NCBI GenBank assembly: GCA_028715395.1
Contig: JAQURY010000004.1
Location: 1 to 49,217 of the forward strand
DNA: 49,217 nt
Reading direction: 5' to 3'
From: Minisyncoccota bacterium
GTDB taxonomy: Bacteria > Patescibacteriota > Minisyncoccia > UBA6257 > 02-FULL-45-10c
Position 1 is the first letter of the stretch; every line of letters begins with the position of its first letter. Below are positions 34,320 through 40,505 of this stretch, piece by piece. The position numbers and the translations under genes were made by a program. The notes below the pieces were generated by a model. It was not told where the DNA came from, did no database searches, and was given only the letters and a program-made list of their open reading frames with translations.

Positions 34320-34718
34320 ATGAAAGGATTTAATACAAACATAGAAAAAGATACTCTGGAAAATAATAATTTCCGGAAGGTGCTTTATACGGGCAAGCAT
34401 AGCCAGCTGGTTTTAATGAGCTTAAAGCCGAAAGAAGAAATCGGAATGGAAATTCATAATGATAATGACCAATTTTTCCGTTTCGAGGCGGGTCAGGGAA
34501 AATGTATTATTGATGGAAATGAATACGCATTAAGCAACGGCTCGGTTATTATCGTGCCGGCGGGAGCGCAGCACAATATCATTAATGTTTCTGATACTGA
34601 GGATTTGAAGCTTTATACTATTTATTCTCCGGCGCATCATCAGGACGGAGTTGTCCGTGCAACCAAAGCGGAAGCCGAAGCGAATAGTCCGGAATTTGAC
34701 GGGAAGACTACGGAATAA
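34320..34718 (+). CDS. cupin domain protein
   Basis: A 132-residue single-domain cupin. Motif 1 reads GMEIHNDNDQFFRFEAGQGKCIIDG and motif 2 reads VIIVPAGAQHNIIN. His46 and His83-like positions could bind a metal. The C-terminal extension has further histidines (SPAHHQDGVVRATK). Members of this group are widespread and mostly uncharacterised; sugar isomerase or dioxygenase activity cannot be chosen from sequence. Confidence 0.9.
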   Translation: MKGFNTNIEKDTLENNNFRKVLYTGKHSQLVLMSLKPKEEIGMEIHNDNDQFFRFEAGQGKCIIDGNEYALSNGSVIIVPAGAQHNIINVSDTEDLKLYTIYSPAHHQDGVVRATKAEAEANSPEFDGKTTE

Positions 34719-34733
34719 GAAAATTCGATTAAA

Positions 34734-34761
34734 TAAAAATCGCCGACAAGGGCGGTTTTTA
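34734..34761 (+). terminator. intrinsic terminator after the cupin gene
   Basis: AAAAATCGCC pairs with GGCGGTTTTT (one T-G wobble) around a 6-nt loop, ending in a T run. Confidence 0.8.
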
Positions 34762-34782
34762 TTTTTTGGAAATAAGCATAAA

Positions 34783-35334
34783 ATGACATTTATGAAGCCC
34801 AAAATACTTATTCATACTTGCTGCGCGGTCTGCGGGGCTTATTTGACCGAGATTTTTAAGGAAAATTACGAGCCGGTGATTTTATTTTATAATCCGAATA
34901 TTTATCCGAAAGAGGAATATGAAAAAAGAAAGGAATCGGCGGTAAAATTGGCGGAGATTTACGGCGTGGAATTTATTGAAGGAGAATATGACGATAAAAA
35001 TTGGGCGGAGAAAATAAAGGGATTGGAGGGAGAAAAGGAGGGCGGTAAAAGATGTCCGGTTTGTTTTGAAATTCGTTTGGCGAAAACGGCCGAGGGGGCG
35101 AAGCGCAATGATATAAAATATTTTTCAACGACACTGGCGGCAAGCCCATACAAGAACGAAAAGCTGATAAATGAAATCGGGCAACGAATTGCCAAAGAAA
35201 ACGATCTTGAATTTATAAAGATTGATTTTGCCGATAAAAAGGATATTTGGGATAAAAGCCGGAAGCTGGCTAAGGATTTTAATTTTTACCATCAAAATTA
35301 TTGCGGATGCGCTTATTCAATATGGAAAAAATAA
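34783..35334 (+). CDS. queH: epoxyqueuosine reductase QueH
   Basis: The track start at 34651 reads through the cupin end and terminator; the ATG at 34783 (183 residues) or 34792 fits the family. QueH reduces epoxyqueuosine to queuosine in tRNA. Motifs: HTCCAVCGAYL, FYNPNIYPKEEYEKRK, CPVCFEIRLAKTAE, FSTTLAASPYKNEKLI, and YCGCAYS near the C terminus, giving the Cys pairs that bind the Fe-S cluster and iron. No other queuosine genes are in the window, so salvage is possible. The end overlaps prmC by 13 bp. Confidence 0.92.
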   Translation: MTFMKPKILIHTCCAVCGAYLTEIFKENYEPVILFYNPNIYPKEEYEKRKESAVKLAEIYGVEFIEGEYDDKNWAEKIKGLEGEKEGGKRCPVCFEIRLAKTAEGAKRNDIKYFSTTLAASPYKNEKLINEIGQRIAKENDLEFIKIDFADKKDIWDKSRKLAKDFNFYHQNYCGCAYSIWKK

Positions 35335-36095
35335 ATTTGGAACAAAAAATAGATTTTATTATTCGCGATAAATATTCCGGAAAGCCAAATAGAAAATTAT
35401 TGGCGGATGTTAAGCGTTTAAAATCCGGTGAGCCGTTAGACTATATAATCGGCTGGACGCCGTTTTTGAATTGCAAAATAGATTTATCGCAGAAGCCGTT
35501 AATTCCTCGGTCGGAGACGGAGTTTTGGACGGAGGCGGCGGTTAAAGAAATTTCCGCCGGCAAATGGCCGAAAAAAATAAAAGTTCTGGATATTTTTTCG
35601 GGGTCAGGATGTGTTGGGATTGCTATTCTAAAAGCTTGCCCTGAGCTTGTCGAACGGGTTGATTTTAGCGAAACAGACCCGAAGCTGGTAAAACAGATAA
35701 AAATAAATCTTAAGCTGAATAAAATTTCTCCGAAAAGATACAGGATTATGAGATCGGATATTTTTAAGAACGTTAGGGAAACCTATGATTTTATTTTGGC
35801 AAATCCTCCGTATGTTGCGGGAAATAGGATTAGCCGAAAGGTCATAAAATATGAACCAAAAAAAGCGCTTTGGGGAGGGAAAAAAGGAATGGAAATTATT
35901 AAAAATTTTTTGAAACAAGCGCCAGAACACTTGAGGTTAGGAGGTCACATTTACATGGAATTCAGTCCGGAACAGAAGCGAGCCATAGCCAAGCTTATTA
36001 AGACGCTAGGAAGAGGGTGGAAGGAGACTTTTCATAAGGACCAGAGCCGCCGATGGCGGTGGGTAGCAGTAAAGCGTGACCAGGGGTTGTTATAA
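35322..36095 (+). CDS. prmC: release factor glutamine methyltransferase PrmC
   Basis: The ATG at 35322 inside the end of queH is chosen (257 residues). PrmC N5-methylates the glutamine of the GGQ motif in release factors. Motifs: LIPRSETEFW, SAM-binding VLDIFSGSGCVGIAIL, and the catalytic NPPY in ILANPPYVAG. The segment KACPELVERVDF is encoded by GCCCTGAGCTTGTCGAAC, which resembles a dispersed palindromic repeat. The substrate RF1 in this window lacks domain 1. Confidence 0.93.
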   Translation: MEKINLEQKIDFIIRDKYSGKPNRKLLADVKRLKSGEPLDYIIGWTPFLNCKIDLSQKPLIPRSETEFWTEAAVKEISAGKWPKKIKVLDIFSGSGCVGIAILKACPELVERVDFSETDPKLVKQIKINLKLNKISPKRYRIMRSDIFKNVRETYDFILANPPYVAGNRISRKVIKYEPKKALWGGKKGMEIIKNFLKQAPEHLRLGGHIYMEFSPEQKRAIAKLIKTLGRGWKETFHKDQSRRWRWVAVKRDQGLL

Positions 36096-36096
36096 T
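36088..36096 (+). promoter_or_regulatory. extended -10 promoter of the cysteine-rich microprotein gene
   Basis: TGTTATAAT overlaps the prmC stop codon and lies 35 nt before the ATG at 36132. With the downstream terminator it defines a short monocistronic unit of about 145 nt. Confidence 0.65.
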
Positions 36097-36131
36097 TAGT
36101 GTAAAGGTCGCCAACAATCTTAAATAGTAAT

Positions 36132-36209
36132 ATGGCAAAAAAGAAAAAAGTCGCGAAAAAGGGCCGTAAGTGCTGTCGAAGCTGTGGCAAGAAAAAGTGC
36201 ACTTGCTAA
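36132..36209 (+). CDS. 25-residue Lys/Cys-rich microprotein
   Basis: An ORF too short for the track. It begins MAKKKKVAKKGRK and ends with CCRSCGKKKCTC: nine or more lysines followed by five cysteines arranged CC-x2-C-x4-C-x-C. It has a private extended -10 promoter (36088-36096) and a strong terminator (36218-36250), which supports expression as a separate gene or as a small RNA with a coding part. The layout suggests a metal-knuckle nucleic-acid or ribosome-binding peptide, but no family is recognised. Confidence 0.6.
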   Translation: MAKKKKVAKKGRKCCRSCGKKKCTC

Positions 36210-36217
36210 GTCGCAAA

Positions 36218-36250
36218 AATAATCCCCGATAAAGTCGGGGATTATTTTTT
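36218..36250 (+). terminator. strong intrinsic terminator after the microprotein
   Basis: AATAATCCCCGA and TCGGGGATTATT form a 12-bp perfect stem with a 5-nt loop, followed by TTTT. Confidence 0.92.
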
Positions 36251-36268
36251 AATTCATATTGATGGGCG

Positions 36269-36277
36269 TGATATAAT
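36269..36277 (+). promoter_or_regulatory. extended -10 promoter of the 43-residue protein operon
   Basis: TGATATAAT ends exactly 6 nt before the ATG at 36284; leaderless start predicted for the small protein and the coupled downstream genes. Confidence 0.65.
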
Positions 36278-36283
36278 AAGCAT

Positions 36284-36415
36284 ATGAAGAATAATTCTTT
36301 TAAAAAATCGCAAACAGGTTCCAAGAGACCGACGAGAGCATGGAATCTTGCTTCAAGGATGGAGTATAAATTTGAGAAGATGAGAAACAAAAAGAGCAAG
36401 GCCAGCCATGATTAA
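36284..36415 (+). CDS. 43-residue basic small protein
   Basis: An ORF below the track cutoff, starting MKNNSFKKSQTGSKRPTRAW and ending KKSKASHD. It has an ideally placed extended -10 promoter and its last 8 bp (ATGATTAA) overlap the start of the next gene, so translation would be coupled. It is rich in Lys/Arg/Ser with no hydrophobic segment. No family is recognised; it may be a leader peptide for the glycan genes or an RNA-binding small protein. Confidence 0.6.
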   Translation: MKNNSFKKSQTGSKRPTRAWNLASRMEYKFEKMRNKKSKASHD

Positions 36416-37739
36416 AAATAAAAAAGAAAATTATTCATGGGTAGTTGGGGTAGATATGGGTTATGGGCATCAGAGGACGGCATATCCGTTAAGGGAATTG
36501 GCTCTGGGCGGAAGAGTTATAAATGCCAATCATTATTCGGGAATTTCGGAAAAAGACAGAAGAATTTGGAAAAATATCAGAGTAGTTTATGAGTTTCTTT
36601 CCAATTTCAAAAAAATTCCATTTATAGGAGAGGCGCTTTTTGCCTTTTTTGATAAATTCCAGAAGATTATGGATTTTTATCCGAAAAGGGATTTATCGGC
36701 TTCTAATTTTCAGCTGGGACCGCTGATGTTTTTGGTCAGAAAAGGATGGGGAAAACATCTGATTGAAAAAATAATTTTAGACATGAAGGGATCGGGCGGG
36801 AAGCCAAGGCCTTTCATAAGCACTTTTTTCATGCCGGCTTTCATGGCCGAACAATTCAATTATCCCGGAGAGATATTTTGCGTGATTTGCGATGCGGATG
36901 TTTCCAGGACATGGGTTGCTCTTGACCCTTATAAAAGCAAAATAAAATATTTTGCTCCTACGCAAAGAGTGGTTGAAAGATTGCAGCTTTACGGAGTGAA
37001 TAAAGAAAAGATTTTTTTGACCGGTTATCCTTTGCCTCTGGAAAATATCGGTTCCGAAAAGATGGAAATTCTAAAAAATGATTTAAGAAACAGGATTAAA
37101 AATCTTGATTTCAACGGGGTATATTCAAAACAGTATGGGACTCTGATTAAAAAATATCTTGGTAAGTTGCCCCAGAAATCCGACCATCCTCTAACAATAA
37201 TGTTTTCCGTGGGTGGAGCCGGCGCACAAAGGGAAATGGGAGTTAAAATCCTTAAAAGCCTAGCTTCCAAGATAAAGGAGGAAAAATTGAGGATTATTTT
37301 GTCAGCGGGAACAAAAAGCTATATCAGAGAATATTTTATTAAAAATATAGAAAAAATCGGATTAGCGGGGTATATAAACGGTCATATAAAAATAATTTCC
37401 GCCGATAGTACAGAGGAATATTTTAAACAGTTTAATGAGGCGCTTAGAACGACGGATATTTTATGGACCAAGCCGAGCGAACTTTCTTTTTATACGGCGC
37501 TGGGACTACCCATAATTATTTCGCCGACAGTGGGATCTCAGGAAGATTTCAACCGGGAATGGCTCTTGAAATTGGGTTCAGCCGTGCCGCAGGAGAAGCT
37601 GAAATATACCGACCAGTGGCTTTGTGATCTTTTGAATAGCGGCTGGTTTGCCGAAGCGGCGATGCAAGGATTTATAGAGGGGGAGAAAAAGGGAGTTTTT
37701 AACATTAAAAAAATAATTTCCGGGAAAAATATAAAGTGA
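36408..37739 (+). CDS. GT-B-like glycosyltransferase candidate, MurG/MGDG-synthase type
   Basis: A 443-residue protein without a signal peptide. It starts with DMGYGHQRTAYPLRELALGG, which recalls the GxGH nucleotide-sugar transferase opening. A second half contains SVGGAGAQREMGVKILKSLA, as in the C-terminal Rossmann domain of GT28 enzymes, then TDILWTKPSELSFYTALGLPIII, matching the PSELxxxxALGxP acceptor/donor loop. I infer a lipid- or glycan-modifying transferase at the inner membrane face. Its stop codon overlaps the GTG of the glycosidase-like gene (GTGA), which indicates coupling. Confidence 0.65.
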   Translation: MIKNKKENYSWVVGVDMGYGHQRTAYPLRELALGGRVINANHYSGISEKDRRIWKNIRVVYEFLSNFKKIPFIGEALFAFFDKFQKIMDFYPKRDLSASNFQLGPLMFLVRKGWGKHLIEKIILDMKGSGGKPRPFISTFFMPAFMAEQFNYPGEIFCVICDADVSRTWVALDPYKSKIKYFAPTQRVVERLQLYGVNKEKIFLTGYPLPLENIGSEKMEILKNDLRNRIKNLDFNGVYSKQYGTLIKKYLGKLPQKSDHPLTIMFSVGGAGAQREMGVKILKSLASKIKEEKLRIILSAGTKSYIREYFIKNIEKIGLAGYINGHIKIISADSTEEYFKQFNEALRTTDILWTKPSELSFYTALGLPIIISPTVGSQEDFNREWLLKLGSAVPQEKLKYTDQWLCDLLNSGWFAEAAMQGFIEGEKKGVFNIKKIISGKNIK

Positions 37740-38746
37740 GAAAAATTTTGATGACAATTTTATTTTCAGTTTTGATTTTGATTGTTGCTGCCGTCGGATA
37801 CTTTTTTATCGGAAGGGCAAAGCCGTCGGAAAAAATAATCTGGGGGGTGAATTTTTCTAAATCGCAAGCGTCTTTATTGGGGCTTGATTGGAAAAAAACA
37901 TATTTGGCGCTTCTTGATGATTTGAAATTCAAGCAAGTTAAAATTTCCGCCGAATGGAATCTGATAGAAACAGAGGAGGGGGAATATGATTTTAAAGATT
38001 TTGATTGGCAGATAAAGGAAGCGGAGAAAAGAGGAGTTGAAGTTTTTTTGGTGACAGGGCTTAAAACCACCCGCTGGCCGGAGTGTCATGTTCCGGAATG
38101 GGCGAAAAAATTAAGCTGGGAAGAGAAAGAAGAAAAGGCGCTGGCTTTAACGAAAGAGGTGGTGATGCATTACAAAGATTCGCCGGCTATCAAATATTGG
38201 CAGGCGGAAAACGAGCCATTTTTCCCGTTCGGAGAATGTCCCGCCATTTTGCCGGTGGGGTTTGTGAAAGAAGAAGTGGCGCTTATAAAATCAATCGATA
38301 ATAGCAGGCCGGTGGCTATTTCCGACAGCGGAGAGGGTTCTTTGTGGCTGTTGCCGGCGGGCATTGGAGATTTAGTCTCATCGACTTTATACAGAAGAAT
38401 CTGGGTCCCGCAGCTGGGATTTTACAAATTTTATCTGACTTTTCCCCATCCTAAAGTTTTTTATTACAGAAGAATTTTAATGGTGGAAAAATTATTTGAT
38501 AAAAAGGTTATTTGCGGAGAACTTCAGGCCGAGCCGTGGTGCAAAAATCAGCTTCAGGATTGTACGATTGAAGAACAAAATAAAACCATGAGCCCTGAAC
38601 ATTTAAGGAAAAACATTGAATTTGCCAAAAACACGGGATTTGACGAAATATATTTATGGGGAAGCGAGTGGTGGTATTGGCTGAAAGAGAAGCAAAATAA
38701 TCCGGAAATATGGAATGAAATTAAAGATTTAATAAAAAAGAGCTGA
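37736..38746 (+). CDS. membrane-anchored clan A glycoside hydrolase-like protein
   Basis: A 336-residue protein with a GTG start and an N-terminal membrane helix (about 3-22). The rest looks like a (beta/alpha)8 glycosidase: WNLIETEEGEYDF, IKYWQAENEPFF with the acid/base Glu after Asn, and ICGELQAEPW with the probable nucleophile Glu, then YLWGSEWWYW. It overlaps the preceding transferase gene by 4 bp, suggesting the two make and trim the same envelope glycan. The exact GH family is not assigned. Confidence 0.75.
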   Translation: MRKILMTILFSVLILIVAAVGYFFIGRAKPSEKIIWGVNFSKSQASLLGLDWKKTYLALLDDLKFKQVKISAEWNLIETEEGEYDFKDFDWQIKEAEKRGVEVFLVTGLKTTRWPECHVPEWAKKLSWEEKEEKALALTKEVVMHYKDSPAIKYWQAENEPFFPFGECPAILPVGFVKEEVALIKSIDNSRPVAISDSGEGSLWLLPAGIGDLVSSTLYRRIWVPQLGFYKFYLTFPHPKVFYYRRILMVEKLFDKKVICGELQAEPWCKNQLQDCTIEEQNKTMSPEHLRKNIEFAKNTGFDEIYLWGSEWWYWLKEKQNNPEIWNEIKDLIKKS

Positions 38747-38767
38747 TTGATATGAATCAGCTCTTTT
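38736..38767. terminator. bidirectional terminator shared by convergent genes
   Basis: AAAAGAGCTGATT and AATCAGCTCTTTT form a 13-bp perfect stem with a 6-nt loop. Each arm contains the TGA stop codon of one of the two converging genes. Confidence 0.85.
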
Positions 38768-39323
38768 CTTTTAATTTGTCTCTGTCTAGCGCGTCCAGAA
38801 CGCTTTTTAGGCGGTCGGCCGAAAAATAATCATCGTCGCATAACAACCCCTTCAAGTTCATCACTTGAGGAGGAGGAGTTTTATATCCTTCTTTTCTCCA
38901 GATGCGCGCGAGCAAGTCATTCGGACTTTTAAACTTCGGTTTGATGTAGCCAAGCACGCCGTTGTCGGAGGCTCCGAACAGGCCGGTTTCTTTGTCTTTG
39001 AATATACAGATGAAGTGGCAATAGAAATCTTCCCTTACGATGTCCAGGCTTACAACAAATGGCTCATAGCCGTCATCTGCAATAAGAAAAGCGATGGCTC
39101 TGGCTGCGAAGGCGCAAAAAGATTCTGGACCGTAAAATACTTCCATGAATTTTTGCGCTTCCAGCGGAGTTTGGATTTTCTTTTTCAGATCGGCGGCAGA
39201 AAGCCCCTGATAGTCATTTCTGACTTTTGTTTCCGGCAGCTTTTTTACAAGCAGGGAAACAGATATGCTTATGGAAAAAGCTGTTATTACGGCTACTATC
39301 ACGTAGAATATCCGGTTTATCAC
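38757..39323 (-). CDS. membrane-anchored transglutaminase-like cysteine peptidase candidate, probably acquired
   Basis: The GTG at 39323 is preferred over the GTG at 39332 because AGGGGGTG lies at proper Shine-Dalgarno distance (188 residues). One N-terminal membrane helix (about 4-28) is followed by a soluble domain with ESFCAFAARAIAFLIADDGYEPF, CHFICIFKDKETGLFGASDNG: the order Cys, His, Asp and the Gly-Tyr-x-Pro turn match the transglutaminase-like core. Substrate unknown, presumably in the envelope. Promoter TTGACA-N17-TAAAAT, leader, SD and C-rich codons set it apart from its neighbours and resemble the sigma factor gene at 29259. Confidence 0.65.
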   Translation of the reverse strand: MINRIFYVIVAVITAFSISISVSLLVKKLPETKVRNDYQGLSAADLKKKIQTPLEAQKFMEVFYGPESFCAFAARAIAFLIADDGYEPFVVSLDIVREDFYCHFICIFKDKETGLFGASDNGVLGYIKPKFKSPNDLLARIWRKEGYKTPPPQVMNLKGLLCDDDYFSADRLKSVLDALDRDKLKEKS

Positions 39324-39361
39324 TTTTATCACCCCCTTATTTTATTTTTAAAGTTGTATTT

Positions 39362-39390
39362 ATTTTACAATTTTTTTCTAAAATTGTCAA
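39362..39390 (-). promoter_or_regulatory. consensus sigma-70 promoter of the transglutaminase-like gene
   Basis: On the minus strand TTGACA, 17 nt, then TAAAAT; an AGGGGGTG Shine-Dalgarno sequence follows before the GTG start. Confidence 0.75.
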
Positions 39391-39475
39391 AAAGGAAGAT
39401 CTTGAAGTCACAAAATCATAATTTAGCCGTTTCTTATATAAAGCAGGGTCGATAAGAGGGTAAAACAAATCGTAG

Positions 39476-39481
39476 TATAAT
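39476..39481 (+). promoter_or_regulatory. -10 box upstream of the DUF5667-like gene
   Basis: TATAAT 40 nt before the ATG at 39522. The rest of the 39391-39521 spacer is AT-rich and shows no other clear element. Confidence 0.5.
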
Positions 39482-39521
39482 AATATAAAGGCCGATTTAT
39501 AATTAATTTAAAATTACTACT

Positions 39522-39941
39522 ATGAAAAATATACTACTCGCAATGTTAATTAGCGTTGTTGTGATGCCTGGTATGATTTTCGCGCAGAATGCGGAAACAA
39601 GCACGGCCACGACTTCGCCTGTTATAAGCACGGGCATTTTGCCAGACAGTCCGTTTTATTTTGTTAAGGTTTTGGGCGAGCAAATTAAACTTACTTTTAC
39701 TTTCAATGCGGAAAATAAAGTTAAACAGTATTTGCATTTGGCCGGAGTAAGATTGGCCGAATATCAAAAATTGATGGAAAAAGGCAAGCTTGAAATCGCT
39801 CAGAAGACTCTTGATAAATACAGCAAACAACTGGATAGGGCATTAGAAACTACCAAAAGATTGAAAGAACAAGGAAAAGACATAACGGATATTTCCAAAA
39901 TAGTTGGCAATGCTACTTCAACTAGCGTTCAGATGCTGTAG
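39522..39941 (+). CDS. exported DUF5667-like protein, N-terminal part ended by an in-frame amber codon
   Basis: A 139-residue ORF with a signal peptide (ILLAMLISVVVMPGMIFAQN) and the DUF5667 opening GILPDSPFYFVKVLGEQIKLTF, followed by a helical region (LAEYQKLMEKGKLEIAQKTLDKY). It stops at TAG (39939-39941) after SVQML. The same frame continues without interruption as KNLLKAPDAAKAGLQNALQAI, the normal continuation of this family. The real gene is therefore 39522-40340. Causes may be a nonsense mutation (CAG to TAG), a sequencing error or programmed readthrough. Confidence 0.85.
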   Translation: MKNILLAMLISVVVMPGMIFAQNAETSTATTSPVISTGILPDSPFYFVKVLGEQIKLTFTFNAENKVKQYLHLAGVRLAEYQKLMEKGKLEIAQKTLDKYSKQLDRALETTKRLKEQGKDITDISKIVGNATSTSVQML

Positions 39942-39950
39942 AAGAATTTA

Positions 39951-40340
39951 TTGAAAGCGCCTGATGCGGCTAAGGCGGGTTTACAAAATGCTTTGCAGGC
40001 CATACAGAAAGGCATTGAAGCTGTCGGAACGGTTAAGCCAGCAGCGACAAATTCGGCAACGGTTCAGCAAAAATCCGCCGGAACAACCACCGGTCCTGCT
40101 GTTAGCGGAATTAAATGCGCTAATGCAAGCGGGCAGAGCATAACTCTGGAAGACGCGAAAGTCGCCGTTAAAAACAGCGATTGCGGAAAACATGGAGATC
40201 TTAAAGGAAATCCGGTTTGTAATTCGACTGCGGGAACATGGAAATTCAACGTGAATTACGAAGCAGATGGATGTTCCATGGTTTGTGTTTTGAACGTGGC
40301 TACAAAAGTGACGGATATTGAATGGAATTGTCCGCAGTAA
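39951..40340 (+). CDS. C-terminal part of the amber-split DUF5667-like protein
   Basis: This ORF (track start TTG) lies in the same frame as 39522-39941, separated only by TAG. It holds the end of the helical domain (APDAAKAGLQNALQAIQKGIEAVG), a Pro/Thr/Ser linker and a cysteine-containing C-terminal domain (GIKCANASGQSITLEDAKVA, then CGKHGDLKG and GCSMVCVLNVATK). It has no start signal of its own, so it is expressed only through readthrough or internal initiation. Otherwise it is a pseudogene fragment. Confidence 0.7.
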   Translation: MKAPDAAKAGLQNALQAIQKGIEAVGTVKPAATNSATVQQKSAGTTTGPAVSGIKCANASGQSITLEDAKVAVKNSDCGKHGDLKGNPVCNSTAGTWKFNVNYEADGCSMVCVLNVATKVTDIEWNCPQ

Positions 40341-40361
40341 GAATTAAGCAATGTTTAAGGC

Positions 40362-40396
40362 AAAAAACAGCGGAGATAAAATTCCGCTGTTTTTTA
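40362..40396 (+). terminator. intrinsic terminator after the DUF5667-like gene
   Basis: CAGCGGA and TCCGCTG flanked by A6 and T6 form a 13-bp stem with an 8-nt loop. The following 110 bp up to uvrB hold a CCCC...GGGGATTTTT weak hairpin and an AT-rich promoter region. Confidence 0.9.
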
Positions 40397-40505
40397 TTGA
40401 CTTTTATTTATAGGTAATTTATCTTTCAAGTACAACTTAATAAACAACTACCCCCTATGTCGTGGAGAGCGGGGATTTTTGGTTATTATTGCTTAGTTTT
40501 CGCAT

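Noticed and set aside
34651-34782. N-terminal extension of QueH in the ORF track
   Set aside because: It runs through the cupin 3' end and a terminator; QueH homology begins at KPKILIHTCC.
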